Notes: a model not told the origin generated them from the sequence alone. A stretch of DNA of 64,000 nucleotides from Cellvibrio sp. PSBB023 (GCF_002007605.1 NZ_CP019799.1:4333501-4397500); one strand, 5' to 3'. Counted from the first letter of the stretch, positions 19,671 to 28,349 are shown. Translations and numbers: made by a program.

Positions 19671-20387
19671 ATGAATACCGATATCCAAACCGATATTTTA
19701 CTAGTGGAGGATGACGCCTCCCTCGCCGAGTGGATATTGCAGTATCTGCGTGGACACAATTACCAAATGCACCACATTACGCGCGGCGATCAGGTGCTGG
19801 TCAGCGTGAAGCAACAGCCACCGGCCTTAATTATTCTGGATGTTATGCTGCCCTACAAAAATGGCTTTGATCTCTGCCGCGAATTGCGCGGGTTTTATAC
19901 GGGGCCCATATTAATGCTCACCGCCTGCGGTGAAGAAGCCGATGAAATTCTCGGGTTGGAATTGGGCGCTAATGATTACCTAACCAAACCTGTGCGTCCC
20001 CGTGTCTTGCTGGCGCGGATAAAAGCGCTGCTGCGGCGCGAGTCGGCCGAGCCTATGGATACGCATGCTCCGGAGGGGCAACTACAATTCGGGCAATTAA
20101 AAATCCTGCGCGATGCAAAAAGTGTGTTTTATGGCAATGAAATAATTCCTGTCACTGCCAATGAATTCGATGTGCTGTGGCTGCTGGCAAGCCACGCCGG
20201 GAAAGTGATTCGTCGCGAGGAACTGGTCACCCAATTGCGCGGCATTGAGTACGATGGTTTTGATCGCTCAATTGATATTCGTATTTCACGCCTGCGCAAA
20301 AAATTATTTGATAACACCGAACAACCCTATCGCATAAAAACTATCTGGGCGAAAGGTTATTTGTTTTCGCCTGAAGCCTGGGAGTAG
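19671..20387 (+). CDS. OmpR/RstA-type response regulator
   Basis: A 238-residue DNA-binding response regulator. The receiver domain has the VEDD acidic pocket at residues 12-15, phospho-acceptor Asp57 in LIILDVMLP and the conserved lysine in LTKPVRP. A winged-helix DNA-binding domain (about residues 135-235) contains RREELVTQLRG and RSIDIRISRLRKKL. The ATG at 19671 is preceded by AGGAT; an upstream frame extension overlaps the DUF3019 gene and has no domain content. The kinase gene starts two bases after its stop. The likely regulon includes the adjacent MipA, DUF3019 and receptor genes, by inference. Confidence 0.93.
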   Translation: MNTDIQTDILLVEDDASLAEWILQYLRGHNYQMHHITRGDQVLVSVKQQPPALIILDVMLPYKNGFDLCRELRGFYTGPILMLTACGEEADEILGLELGANDYLTKPVRPRVLLARIKALLRRESAEPMDTHAPEGQLQFGQLKILRDAKSVFYGNEIIPVTANEFDVLWLLASHAGKVIRREELVTQLRGIEYDGFDRSIDIRISRLRKKLFDNTEQPYRIKTIWAKGYLFSPEAWE

Positions 20388-20389
20388 TC

Positions 20390-21655
20390 ATGCAACGGCT
20401 AACCCTATCGCTTTTATTGGTGGTGCTCACGGCAGTAGTTGGGCTCGGTTGGGGCATTGACCGCTGGTACAACACACAGTACGCCGATGAAGAAGACCCC
20501 GCCGTAAGTGCCTATAAAAAAATTGGCAGCGACATAGCGCGGCTAATTGATGCGGGCGCACCAACCCGTGAGTGGCTCACCGCCGCGAGTTTACCGACAC
20601 AGTTGACCGCCTACGCCGATTTTCCCCTGCCGGACGATGTGCAAAAAAACTTTGAGACCGGCGCGCCCTTGCTGTTGAAATCTGGCGATCAGGTCTCGCT
20701 GCATTTTTATCTGGCGCGTCAGCAGCAGGTATTGTCTTTTACCTTGCCGGCGGAATTGAATTATGAAAACGACAATGCCCTGCGTTGGCTGCTGACGCTG
20801 ATCTTTTACGGCGGTGTTATTCTCATGGTGCTGATTTGGTTGTATCCCCTATTGAGTCGACTCGCGCTGTTGCGCAAAACCGCGCAAGCGTTTGGTGCGG
20901 GTGATCTGCATGCACGCATCGCCGCCGACAAACATTCCTATATCCAAACTATTGAGCAAGATTTTAATCGCATGGCGCAGCGCATTGAGCAACTGGTTGA
21001 CGACAATAAATTATTGTCGCGCGGTCTGTCCCACGATTTACGCACGCCGCTGGCACGTTTGCGTTTTGGTTTGGATGTATTGGAAGAAGCCAATCTGACA
21101 GCGGAGCAGCAACAAAATCTCGCCCATTTAAATCGCGATTTAATCGCAATGGAATCCCTGGTGGAGGCCTTGTTGAACTACGCCCGCCTGGAGCAAGCGA
21201 CTATCACATTGACCACCCAGTCCATTTGCCTGGCGCATTTCGTAACGCAATTGCACAGCGATTTTTATTCCGAAGTGGAATTGCATATCGCCGCCGCCGC
21301 ACAGGCGACCTGCTTGCAAGGGGATACTGAATACCTGGCCATGCTGATCCACAATCTGGTGCAGAATGCATTGCGTTATGGTTGCGGGCGAGTGCAATTA
21401 AGTGTGTTGCAATCGGGTAATCAATTGCAGCTATGCGTGGAGGACAATGGTTCCGGTATTCCAGAAGCTGAGCGTGAGAAAGTGCTTAAACCGTTTTGTC
21501 GCGGCACTGGCAGCCAGCATCAAGGGCGAGGTCACGGGTTGGGCTTGGCCATTGTGGAGCGCATCGCCCAGTGGCATGGTGCAGAGTTATTATTGACTGA
21601 ATCGGCTGAGTTGGGCGGTTTGAGTGTGAGCGTTATTTTTGCCGGTAAACGATAG
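20390..21655 (+). CDS. RstB-like membrane sensor histidine kinase
   Basis: A 421-residue kinase. Membrane helices lie at about residues 5-23 and 137-157 and bracket a periplasmic domain of about 110 residues. HAMP follows (about 158-205), then the H box LSHDLRTPLAR with His215, the N box NLVQNALRYG, DNGSGIP and RGHGLGLAIVE. The order and sizes fit the RstB/CpxA-like group that senses envelope conditions. It is encoded two bases after its regulator. The periplasmic domain is not a recognised ligand-binding fold; the neighbouring outer-membrane genes suggest an envelope signal. Confidence 0.92.
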   Translation: MQRLTLSLLLVVLTAVVGLGWGIDRWYNTQYADEEDPAVSAYKKIGSDIARLIDAGAPTREWLTAASLPTQLTAYADFPLPDDVQKNFETGAPLLLKSGDQVSLHFYLARQQQVLSFTLPAELNYENDNALRWLLTLIFYGGVILMVLIWLYPLLSRLALLRKTAQAFGAGDLHARIAADKHSYIQTIEQDFNRMAQRIEQLVDDNKLLSRGLSHDLRTPLARLRFGLDVLEEANLTAEQQQNLAHLNRDLIAMESLVEALLNYARLEQATITLTTQSICLAHFVTQLHSDFYSEVELHIAAAAQATCLQGDTEYLAMLIHNLVQNALRYGCGRVQLSVLQSGNQLQLCVEDNGSGIPEAEREKVLKPFCRGTGSQHQGRGHGLGLAIVERIAQWHGAELLLTESAELGGLSVSVIFAGKR

Positions 21656-21688
21656 GGTTTTCGGATTAGCGAAACTATTTTCATTGTC

Positions 21689-21705
21689 AGCACCATTATG
21701 GTGCT
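21689..21705 (+). terminator. Weak hairpin after the kinase gene
   Basis: A 7-bp perfect inverted repeat (AGCACCA/TGGTGCT) with a TTA loop lies 33 bases after the kinase stop. A T-rich stretch follows some bases later, so it is only a possible terminator. Confidence 0.35.
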
Positions 21706-21897
21706 AATTCTGCTGTTGTTTTCCTTCCTCTCAAAAAATGGGCGTATAAAAAATCCGCGCGTGTAATCGCGAGTAATAAGGATTCATGCTAAATTGCACC
21801 ACGCAAACAGCCCCCCCCACAGATAAAGAATTACGCCTGCAGTGCGGACGTAGCACCCATACAATATTAATAAAAGCTCAACACAATAACAGGTTAG

Positions 21898-24159
21898 ATG
21901 AATATGGAAAAATTCGAGGCACGTCAATTTACGGTCCGTTACAATAATATAATGCTGTATACGTTTCTGGCAGTGTTGTTGGTTTCAGCCTTGCTAATTA
22001 GTATCCAGACAATTAGCGAGACAAAAAATAAAAATACACAATTGATTGAACAATTCAAAACTGAAGCGATTGCTATTGATAATCTGATCGTTCGTGTTAC
22101 GGTTTTGCTGGACTTAATGCAAAATAATGCGGAAGATTTTTTTCTCAACCCGCGTCCTGTAGCGAGTATTTATTTTAATGGTCTTGCTGATGTAGGGACG
22201 AACGAATATGGGCTTGATAATGTCCCTGCCCCTTATTCGATAGCGGATGCAGGTAATTTGACTGGCCAAGGTGACCTGGCCAGATTGTCACCAGAATTAA
22301 AAAACGAAATTGAAATGGCGTTCAATCTGAATAGCGATTTCAAATCTACCCTGAAAAGTGTGCCCAATGCGGCCTGGGTTTATTACACGTCTAAAAATAA
22401 ATTTATTAACATCTACCCCTGGATACCTTCAGCAGAATTTAAATTCACCGATAAACTGTATAAGAAAGAGTTTTATACCTTAGGCGTTCCCGCAGCGAAT
22501 CCAGGTAAAACTATTTTTTGGACATCTGTTTATCTGGATGAGGCTGGTAAGGGCGTTATGGTAACGGCGGCCAAGCCTGTCTATAACCAGGATGAGTTTC
22601 TGGGCACAGTCGCGATTGATTTTACACTGGATGAGTTGGGCAACTACGTTAAGGCGTTTCGTCCGGAGTTGGGTGAATTATCCATTATCAACTCTACCGG
22701 TCAATTGCTCGCGCATACCAAGCTGCCACTGACTGAAACCTCCGTCTTTAAGGATGCAATACCTGCCGGTGTTAATCTCGATGCGATTGCCCCCTCCTGC
22801 GCTGACCTGAAATTAGTACGGCTCAACCAAGGTTATCAGATGGTGTGTATCCAGCTAAAAAATGCGCCCTGGAAGCTTCTGTATATTGAAAAAAACCAGT
22901 CGTTTGTGAGCCGCATATTTTCGTCGATTGGAACTGTTTTTGTTGTGTTGTTAGCCTCCTTGGGAATTTTGCTTTACTTCATTAAAAAAATTACCTTTCG
23001 CGAATTTATCTATCCAGCCGCGTCTCTGGTTCGGCATATTTCAAAGCAAGGCATGGGTGATAGGGCGCCTAATCGGCGTGTGCCTGCTGCCTGGTTGCCT
23101 TGGTTTGCAAAAATCAGCGAAACCTTTCAACAGAACAGAAACCTGATTAATGAAATTAAACAAAAAAATACCGAGTTAACGGATCTCAATATCGCTCTTG
23201 AGCGCTATATGCCCAAATTTATTCTGATAGTGAGTTTAGATGAAGGTTGTGGTGCTACCAACATAGGGAGTTATTTTGCCAGTAGCCTCACGAAAAATAG
23301 CAGCGATAAAAAAACGGTTTATATGGAGTACCCCGCCAATACGCAAATGAGTGCTGCGTTTGGCTATGACGACAGTGAGCGGGTGCACAAGCACGCCAAT
23401 GGGTTTGATATTTGGAATGATTTTGATCTGGGGGAGGTGCCAGAAGAAGCCGAGTCATCATTGTTAATGACCAAAATATTAAACCAGTATGCCAATATCG
23501 TTATGCATGCCACAGTCAAAGGCGATATCGACCATTTTATTGATGTGTATCTTGAGCCGTTATTCCGCTATACCAAAGCCATTGTGGTGATGGTGCCCAA
23601 TACCGATAAAACAGGCGATAAAACCGCAGCAGTGATTAAAAGTATCCAGCGCCATGTGCGACAGGATCAAACTACGCTCTACACTATTTTGAATCGTGTA
23701 AGTGAAAATCTTGAAATTGATGTAAAAGTGAATTTCGATATTCCTTATGTTGCCGATTTGCAGCCAGTTACCCGTGCGGCGTTTAGCATCCCTGAACCTG
23801 CCGCAAAAGCGATCAATGAAATTGTTGAACGGATTGAGCGGGTGCATCAAGTCTGCATATTTATTCCCACGACGATTAATATCGATCAGCCGTTTGATTC
23901 AGCCATTTACGTCAATAGAACCATGGTGTTTTTGGGGGAGAAATTTGGCGGTGCGACATCTTCGCAAGCGCGCGGAGTATGGAATAGTGACGACTCCGGC
24001 ATTGTCAATGAGGTTGTTCATCTGGTTGTGTCTTACACCACGGAAGATGATCTAAACCGGTTTGCCAATGAAGTCATTGAATTTATAAAACTACTCAAAG
24101 ATGAGTTGCAGCAGGAAGCCATGGCACTCGAAATCAATAAAAAAATGATCTTGGTATAA
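21898..24159 (+). CDS. Membrane dCache sensor fused to a degenerate MinD/CpaE-like domain
   Basis: A 753-residue protein of unusual build. Membrane helix 1 is at about residues 18-37 and helix 2 at about 340-362; between them lies a periplasmic dCache-type sensor (WTSVYLDEAGKGVMVTAAKP, FLGTVAIDFTLDELG). After a juxtamembrane and coiled-coil stretch, residues about 438-645 resemble SIMIBI (MinD/CpaE) ATPases: KFILIVSLDEGCGATNIGSY sits where the deviant Walker A should be but lacks its lysines, and AIVVMVPNTDKTGDK and DIPYVADLQPVTRAA are at the expected later positions. Residues 652-753 form a separate small domain with EKFGGATSSQARGVW. The next gene, four bases downstream, encodes a pentameric ligand-gated channel, so this protein may sense, position or regulate the channel. 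The coupling is inference. Confidence 0.75.
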   Translation: MNMEKFEARQFTVRYNNIMLYTFLAVLLVSALLISIQTISETKNKNTQLIEQFKTEAIAIDNLIVRVTVLLDLMQNNAEDFFLNPRPVASIYFNGLADVGTNEYGLDNVPAPYSIADAGNLTGQGDLARLSPELKNEIEMAFNLNSDFKSTLKSVPNAAWVYYTSKNKFINIYPWIPSAEFKFTDKLYKKEFYTLGVPAANPGKTIFWTSVYLDEAGKGVMVTAAKPVYNQDEFLGTVAIDFTLDELGNYVKAFRPELGELSIINSTGQLLAHTKLPLTETSVFKDAIPAGVNLDAIAPSCADLKLVRLNQGYQMVCIQLKNAPWKLLYIEKNQSFVSRIFSSIGTVFVVLLASLGILLYFIKKITFREFIYPAASLVRHISKQGMGDRAPNRRVPAAWLPWFAKISETFQQNRNLINEIKQKNTELTDLNIALERYMPKFILIVSLDEGCGATNIGSYFASSLTKNSSDKKTVYMEYPANTQMSAAFGYDDSERVHKHANGFDIWNDFDLGEVPEEAESSLLMTKILNQYANIVMHATVKGDIDHFIDVYLEPLFRYTKAIVVMVPNTDKTGDKTAAVIKSIQRHVRQDQTTLYTILNRVSENLEIDVKVNFDIPYVADLQPVTRAAFSIPEPAAKAINEIVERIERVHQVCIFIPTTINIDQPFDSAIYVNRTMVFLGEKFGGATSSQARGVWNSDDSGIVNEVVHLVVSYTTEDDLNRFANEVIEFIKLLKDELQQEAMALEINKKMILV

Positions 24160-24163
24160 GCCT

Positions 24164-25153
24164 ATGCAGAGAATTAGCCGATTATTATTTTTACCTTTTA
24201 TATTTTTGCTTGCGCTCAGTGCTAAGGCGGAAGAGGTTACCTATGCGAATGATAACCGTATCGAAATCCCGGTCGGGATTTACATCACCTCTTTATATGA
24301 CCTGGATATTCCAGCAAAAAAATTTACGGTGTCAGCCTGGATCTGGTCAACCTATGACCCGGCATTGATGCCGGAAGATTATAAATTTCACAATAAAATT
24401 GAAATTACCAACGCGCGCACCTGGTCGATTATCGAGAACGAAAATTTCTCGATCAAAAACAGCGACGGCAAAATACACACCATGACCAAGTTTACCGCCG
24501 AAATAAATCAGGATTGGGATGTAAAACATTTCCCGTTCGATAAGCAAGAAGTGACGATTCATATCGAAAGTATTGAGCTGGATTCAAAACAAATTGTATT
24601 TGTGCCGGATACTACCAATAGTATGGTGGGCGATGAATTGACCTTGACCGGTTGGAATATTTTTCCGATTGAAATTCGCGCTTTTGATTATAAATACCCC
24701 ACCACCTTTGGTATCCAAAGCGGTGCCAAGGGCATTTACCCCCGTATGTCATTTGTGGTTCCAATTGAGCGTTACGGTCACCGGATTTTCTGGACGTATT
24801 TTTTGGGCTTTTTTGTTTCTTACATCATCATCTGTATTTTGTATTTCTTTAGCGGTGAGCTGATTGAAAGCAGGGTGGGGTTGATCATGACCGCATTGTT
24901 CGCCTGTGTGGGTAATAAATACACCGTGGATTTATTATTGCCCTCCAATGATGTGTTTAGCTTGTCGGATCTGATACAGGTGGCCTCGTTTATTATTGTA
25001 GGCGTTGGTCTGCTGAGCAGTGTGATGCTGGTGGTGTTGATGCAGAAGGGAATGGAGGCGCTTGCGCATAAATTCGATATTGTCATCACATGGCTTGTCG
25101 CTCTGGGTTATCCCGCTGTTATGGTGTATGGCGTGTCCATGGCTCTGCAATAA
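24164..25153 (+). CDS. Prokaryotic pentameric ligand-gated ion channel (Cys-loop family)
   Basis: A 329-residue subunit of a GLIC/ELIC-type channel in the inner membrane. A signal peptide (about 1-22) leads into the extracellular beta-sandwich. The family hallmark Pro-loop is DWDVKHFPFDKQEV (residues 117-130). Four membrane helices follow: M1 about 207-230, M2 about 236-256, M3 about 264-288, M4 about 300-325. Aligned by eye with GLIC, M2 has Glu235 at position -2', Thr243 at 6' and Phe246 at 9', consistent with a cation-selective pore with a hydrophobic gate. Like other bacterial members it lacks the Cys-loop disulfide and a long M3-M4 loop. The four-base gap from the sensor-MinD gene implies an operon. 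Confidence 0.92.
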   Translation: MQRISRLLFLPFIFLLALSAKAEEVTYANDNRIEIPVGIYITSLYDLDIPAKKFTVSAWIWSTYDPALMPEDYKFHNKIEITNARTWSIIENENFSIKNSDGKIHTMTKFTAEINQDWDVKHFPFDKQEVTIHIESIELDSKQIVFVPDTTNSMVGDELTLTGWNIFPIEIRAFDYKYPTTFGIQSGAKGIYPRMSFVVPIERYGHRIFWTYFLGFFVSYIIICILYFFSGELIESRVGLIMTALFACVGNKYTVDLLLPSNDVFSLSDLIQVASFIIVGVGLLSSVMLVVLMQKGMEALAHKFDIVITWLVALGYPAVMVYGVSMALQ

Positions 25154-25248
25154 AAGCCTTCCAATTATTCGATCCAAGCTTGCGCATTATGCTCTGGCAA
25201 AACCTGTGGGAAGAGGTGATTGAATTGTTGTAAATCCCTACCTGACTC

Positions 25249-25269
25249 CCCCTCTTTGAAAAAGAGGGG
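25249..25269. repeat. Short palindromic intergenic repeat, copy 1
   Basis: A 9-bp perfect stem (CCCCTCTTT/AAAGAGGGG) with a GAA loop is embedded in an AAATCCC...GGAGGAGATT frame. A related, longer copy lies on the other side of the sulfurtransferase gene. It may also end transcription between the convergent channel and sulfurtransferase genes. Confidence 0.6.
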
Positions 25270-25279
25270 TTGGAGGAGA

Positions 25280-26089
25280 TTAGGCTTGCGATACCGGCGT
25301 AGTCGGGTGATTGCCCCATTCCGCCCAAGAGCCGTGATAGGCGCGAATGTTCAAGCCTACCGCTTTGCCCACCAAATAGGTAAAGCCGGAGCGATGGTGG
25401 CTCTGGCAGTGGGTGACGATTCTTTTGTCCGCTGTAAAACCGAGTGATGCCAAATATTCACGCGCATCCGCGCGAATACGCAGCGCTTGATTGCGATCCA
25501 TCAAGCTGGTCCACTCGCAATTAATCGCACCGGGAATATGGCCATTTTTCTGCGCGGTAATGCGCTCGCCACTGTACTCGGCAGGGCTGCGTGCATCCCA
25601 CACCACAAAGTCGGCGCGATCCATTTCGCCCAACACATCGGTGACTTCCATCACTACCAGCGGGTCAATTTTTACATTCACAGCGCTGGGAGTGACAACG
25701 GGCATGTCCGTTGTGAGTGATTGGCCAGAGGCCATCCAGGCATGCAGGCCGCCATTCAGGTAGGAATAATTTTTATGGCCAATAGCATCCAGCGTCCAAA
25801 TCATACGCCCGGCCCAGCCGCCACCTTCATCGTCATATACCACCACATGGGTGTCCGGTGTGAGGCCAAGGAATGAAAAGAGGCGATTGAGTTGCTCGGC
25901 GGTGGCGATCTTGCCCGGCACCGGCGCTGTACCGCAGACAATTTTTTGCGGCGGTACATGCACGGCGCCATCGATATGCCCTTGCAGATACGTCTGCTCG
26001 GCACACATATCAATAACCAGTAATTTGCTGGTGGGCTGTGCAAGCAGTGCCGCCAGTTGGGTGGGTTCGATGACAAAAGGTAATGCCAT
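25280..26089 (-). CDS. Thiosulfate/3-mercaptopyruvate sulfurtransferase (two-domain rhodanese)
   Basis: A 269-residue tandem rhodanese protein that would transfer sulfane sulfur to cyanide or thiol acceptors. The N-terminal inactive domain starts PFVIEPTQLAALLAQPTSKL and contains the GHIDGAVHVPP motif. The C-terminal domain has VVWDARSPAEYSG and GHIPGAINCEW, and the catalytic Cys228 in HCQSHHRSG. That loop differs from the common rhodanese CRKGVT/CxxGxR and mercaptopyruvate CGSGVT loops, so substrate cannot be assigned. The ribosome site AAAGGA lies eight bases before the ATG. Palindromic repeats flank the gene on both sides. Confidence 0.87.
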   Translation of the reverse strand: MALPFVIEPTQLAALLAQPTSKLLVIDMCAEQTYLQGHIDGAVHVPPQKIVCGTAPVPGKIATAEQLNRLFSFLGLTPDTHVVVYDDEGGGWAGRMIWTLDAIGHKNYSYLNGGLHAWMASGQSLTTDMPVVTPSAVNVKIDPLVVMEVTDVLGEMDRADFVVWDARSPAEYSGERITAQKNGHIPGAINCEWTSLMDRNQALRIRADAREYLASLGFTADKRIVTHCQSHHRSGFTYLVGKAVGLNIRAYHGSWAEWGNHPTTPVSQA

Positions 26090-26115
26090 ATTTTTATTCC
26101 TTTGAAAAAGTATAG

Positions 26116-26203
26116 AAATCCCCCCCGGCTGCGCCGCCCCCCTTTTTCAAAGTGGGTTATTGCTCCTTCCCTTTGAAAAAGGGAGGGCCGGGGAGGGATT
26201 TAG
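26116..26203. repeat. Nested palindromic intergenic repeat, copy 2
   Basis: An approximately 88-bp element with an outer imperfect inverted repeat (AAATCCCCCCCGGC against GCCGGGGAGGGATTT) and an inner stem (TCCCTTT/AAAGGGA, GAA loop). It resembles the dispersed REP- or MITE-like units found in many bacterial genomes and shares its core with the copy at 25249-25269. Confidence 0.6.
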
Positions 26204-27219
26204 TTTTCGTTTAATGTACGCAAAATATAACGGTATGAATCCATACGGGTTGCACTGATTGTGCCATCTTCCAGCGCTTTTAATATCGCACAGCCAGGTT
26301 CATGGCGATGGGAACAGTCGCGGAATTTACAGTGGCCGATAAAAGGTTTGAACTCGATAAACCCCTCCAACACCTCATCCTCCTCCATATGCCACAAACC
26401 AAATTCGCGAATGCCGGGGGAATCGATCAAATGACCACCGCCGGGAAAATGCAGCAAAGTGGCGCTGGTGGTGGTGTGGGTTCCCTGCTGCCTTTCGGAC
26501 AAATCACCCACGCGCAAGTTCGATTCCGGCAGCAGCGCATTCACCAGTGAGGATTTTCCCACGCCCGATTGCCCGACAAACACACTGGTGTAATCCGCCA
26601 GATAATGGCGCAACTCATCCAGCCCCTGCTCGGTTTTAGTGGACACCATCAATACCCTATAACCCAGCTTGCGATAGGTTGATTCCAAATAGGTGACTTT
26701 TTCGCGAGTGCTGTCATCAATACGGTCGATTTTATTGATCACCAATACCGGCTCTATGTCGATGGCATTGGCGGCGACCAGATAGCGGTCAATCAAATTG
26801 GCGTGGGGTTCGGGGTAGGGCGCGACCACAATCATAATGCGGTCGATATTCGCGGCCACGGTTTTCATATCGCCGTGCGGATCAGGGCGCTGCAGGGCAG
26901 AATCGCGCGGCATAACCGCCACCACCACACCCATAGGGTTACCGGTGCGCCAGACTACCCTGTCGCCTGTCACTAAAGAGCCAAGGTTGCTGCGAAAGTG
27001 GCAGCGCTGGTGTTGCCCGGCTTGCTCACCTTCAGTCGCCTCTACCACCACCTGGGTGCCGTAGTGGGTGATGATCAACCCCAACTGTTCAGGCCCCAAA
27101 TCGCTTTCATTGAGCTGTTCATCGGCGACTTTATCGCGTTTCGCCACACGGGCGGTGCGTTCGTCCTGAATTTTTTCGATGCGCCATTGCTGGCGACGGG
27201 TCAGTTTGCGTTTAGACAT
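26200..27219 (-). CDS. rsgA: Small ribosomal subunit biogenesis GTPase RsgA
   Basis: A 339-residue circularly permuted GTPase that acts in late 30S maturation. After a basic N-terminus ([17 protein letters not shown]) and an OB-fold, the G motifs appear in permuted order: NKIDR (G4) near residue 160, [14 protein letters not shown] (G1) near 218 and DSPGIRE (G3) near 265. The C-terminal zinc site is [14 protein letters not shown]. All key residues are present. The gene is divergent from orn, a common neighbour in gammaproteobacteria. Confidence 0.97.
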   Translation of the reverse strand: MSKRKLTRRQQWRIEKIQDERTARVAKRDKVADEQLNESDLGPEQLGLIITHYGTQVVVEATEGEQAGQHQRCHFRSNLGSLVTGDRVVWRTGNPMGVVVAVMPRDSALQRPDPHGDMKTVAANIDRIMIVVAPYPEPHANLIDRYLVAANAIDIEPVLVINKIDRIDDSTREKVTYLESTYRKLGYRVLMVSTKTEQGLDELRHYLADYTSVFVGQSGVGKSSLVNALLPESNLRVGDLSERQQGTHTTTSATLLHFPGGGHLIDSPGIREFGLWHMEEDEVLEGFIEFKPFIGHCKFRDCSHRHEPGCAILKALEDGTISATRMDSYRYILRTLNEN

Positions 27220-27339
27220 GCGCTGATGATCTTGCTCTGTGAGGTAGGTGATGTTTGGCTAGACTGGGTAATTACTTTAAGCTGCGCGCAATTGTGCCCT
27301 ATTTACGAAGTAAAAACCCATGTTGTCGAGGAATTACCC

Positions 27340-27885
27340 ATGCTGAATGAAAACAACCTGATCTGGATCGATCTGGAAATGACCGGCCTCAACCCGGACA
27401 CCGACGTTATTATCGAAATCGCCACCATAGTCACCGACGCCGATCTCAACATCCTCGCCGAAGGCCCTGTATTTGCCATCCATCAGCCTGACAGCATCAT
27501 GTTAAATATGGATGACTGGAACACCAACCAACACGGCAAATCCGGCCTCACCCAACGCGTGCGCGAAAGCCAAATCAGCATTGAACAAGCGGAAGCCGAG
27601 ACCATTAAATTTTTAGAGCAATGGGTTCCCAAAGGCAAATCACCCATCTGCGGAAACTCCATCTGCCAGGACCGCCGCTTTCTAGTACGCGGCATGCCCA
27701 AACTGGAAGATTATTTCCACTATCGTAATTTAGACGTAAGCACCGTAAAAGAATTAGCCCGCCGCTGGAGACCGGATGTCATCGCCGGCGTGAAAAAATC
27801 CGGCGCGCATTTGGCATTGGATGATATTAAGGATTCGATTGCAGAACTGCAGCATTATCGGGCGACGTTTTTTAGGATGGAATAG
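27340..27885 (+). CDS. orn: Oligoribonuclease
   Basis: A 181-residue DEDDh exoribonuclease that degrades RNA dinucleotides, including pGpG produced by c-di-GMP phosphodiesterases. The active site is visible: IDLEMTGL with Asp11 and Glu13, [11 protein letters not shown], and the C-terminal [13 protein letters not shown] with the catalytic His and Asp. The ATG at 27340 has GAGG eight bases upstream and is the family start. About 330 bases of its 3' half recur as a decayed copy at 34053-34377, on the far side of an AT-rich island. Confidence 0.97.
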   Translation: MLNENNLIWIDLEMTGLNPDTDVIIEIATIVTDADLNILAEGPVFAIHQPDSIMLNMDDWNTNQHGKSGLTQRVRESQISIEQAEAETIKFLEQWVPKGKSPICGNSICQDRRFLVRGMPKLEDYFHYRNLDVSTVKELARRWRPDVIAGVKKSGAHLALDDIKDSIAELQHYRATFFRME

Positions 27886-27906
27886 ATTATGCGGAGTTGA
27901 AATGAT

Positions 27907-27928
27907 AAGGGCGCCGGTTGGCGCCTTT
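27907..27928 (+). terminator. Terminator of orn
   Basis: A GC-rich stem (AAGGGCGCC with GGCGCCTTT, GGTT loop) is followed by ATTTGGGTTTTTT shortly after the orn stop. Confidence 0.8.
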
Positions 27929-28067
27929 ATTTGGGTTTTTTGTTTCAGGTTTTGGTCAATAGCAGAAACCTAACCAATCAGAGGACGATACATTTGGTTT
28001 TTAAAATCAAGTGGGGAAAGTTTGCGGCCACCTCAATTTACTCGGAGATATTATTGTCGAGTTTTAA

Positions 28068-28172
28068 TCAGCGACCAACCGTATCTGTGCGAGCCTCAAC
28101 TATTTCATCTCTCGTCATTCGGCGTTTCTCTTCCAGATCTTCTCTTGGTAATTTGTGTGCGTCTATTTTCAT
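28068..28172 (-). pseudogene. Possible IS630-like transposase remnant
   Basis: A short frame beginning KIDAHKLPREDLEEKRR resembles the start of IS630-family transposases, where a KIDxRKLxxxxLExxR pattern is common. It ends after 34 codons with no catalytic domain. If real it marks an old mobile-element insertion at the island edge. Confidence 0.3.
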
Positions 28173-28269
28173 GCGTTCATTATGCCAAGTGTTTTTAATT
28201 GTCGGATTAATACTTACGTTGCCACTTGGCTGGATTTTGTGTGTGTCGCCTTCGTGCTTGATGTATTCT

Positions 28270-28289
28270 CGCATCGCATCGCATCGCAT
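28270..28289. repeat. Tandem CGCAT repeat
   Basis: Four head-to-tail copies of CGCAT in non-coding sequence; a simple-sequence tract. Confidence 0.7.
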
Positions 28290-28349
28290 TGTTGGCTGGC
28301 GAGCCATGAAGAATATGCAGACGGATTTAATCCTGGATGCACATAGTGT

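Larger units (their letters stand above)
27929..28349. other. AT-rich intergenic region at the left end of the island, with decayed sequence
   Basis: No intact gene is seen. On the minus strand at 28068-28172 a 34-codon frame (MKIDAHKLPREDLEEKRRM...) resembles the N-terminal helix-turn-helix segment of IS630-type transposases and then stops; this is a weak resemblance. A plus-strand frame at 27931-28371 has no recognisable content. Four tandem CGCAT units lie at 28270-28289. Confidence 0.4.

Noticed and set aside
26998..27339. An N-terminal extension of orn by 114 codons
   Set aside because: It lies opposite rsgA and across the divergent promoter region, while the family start at 27340 has a good ribosome site.
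28270..28289. CGCAT repeats considered as a CRISPR or phase-variable tract
   Set aside because: The unit is only five bases with no spacers and no open gene across it, so it is a simple tandem repeat.
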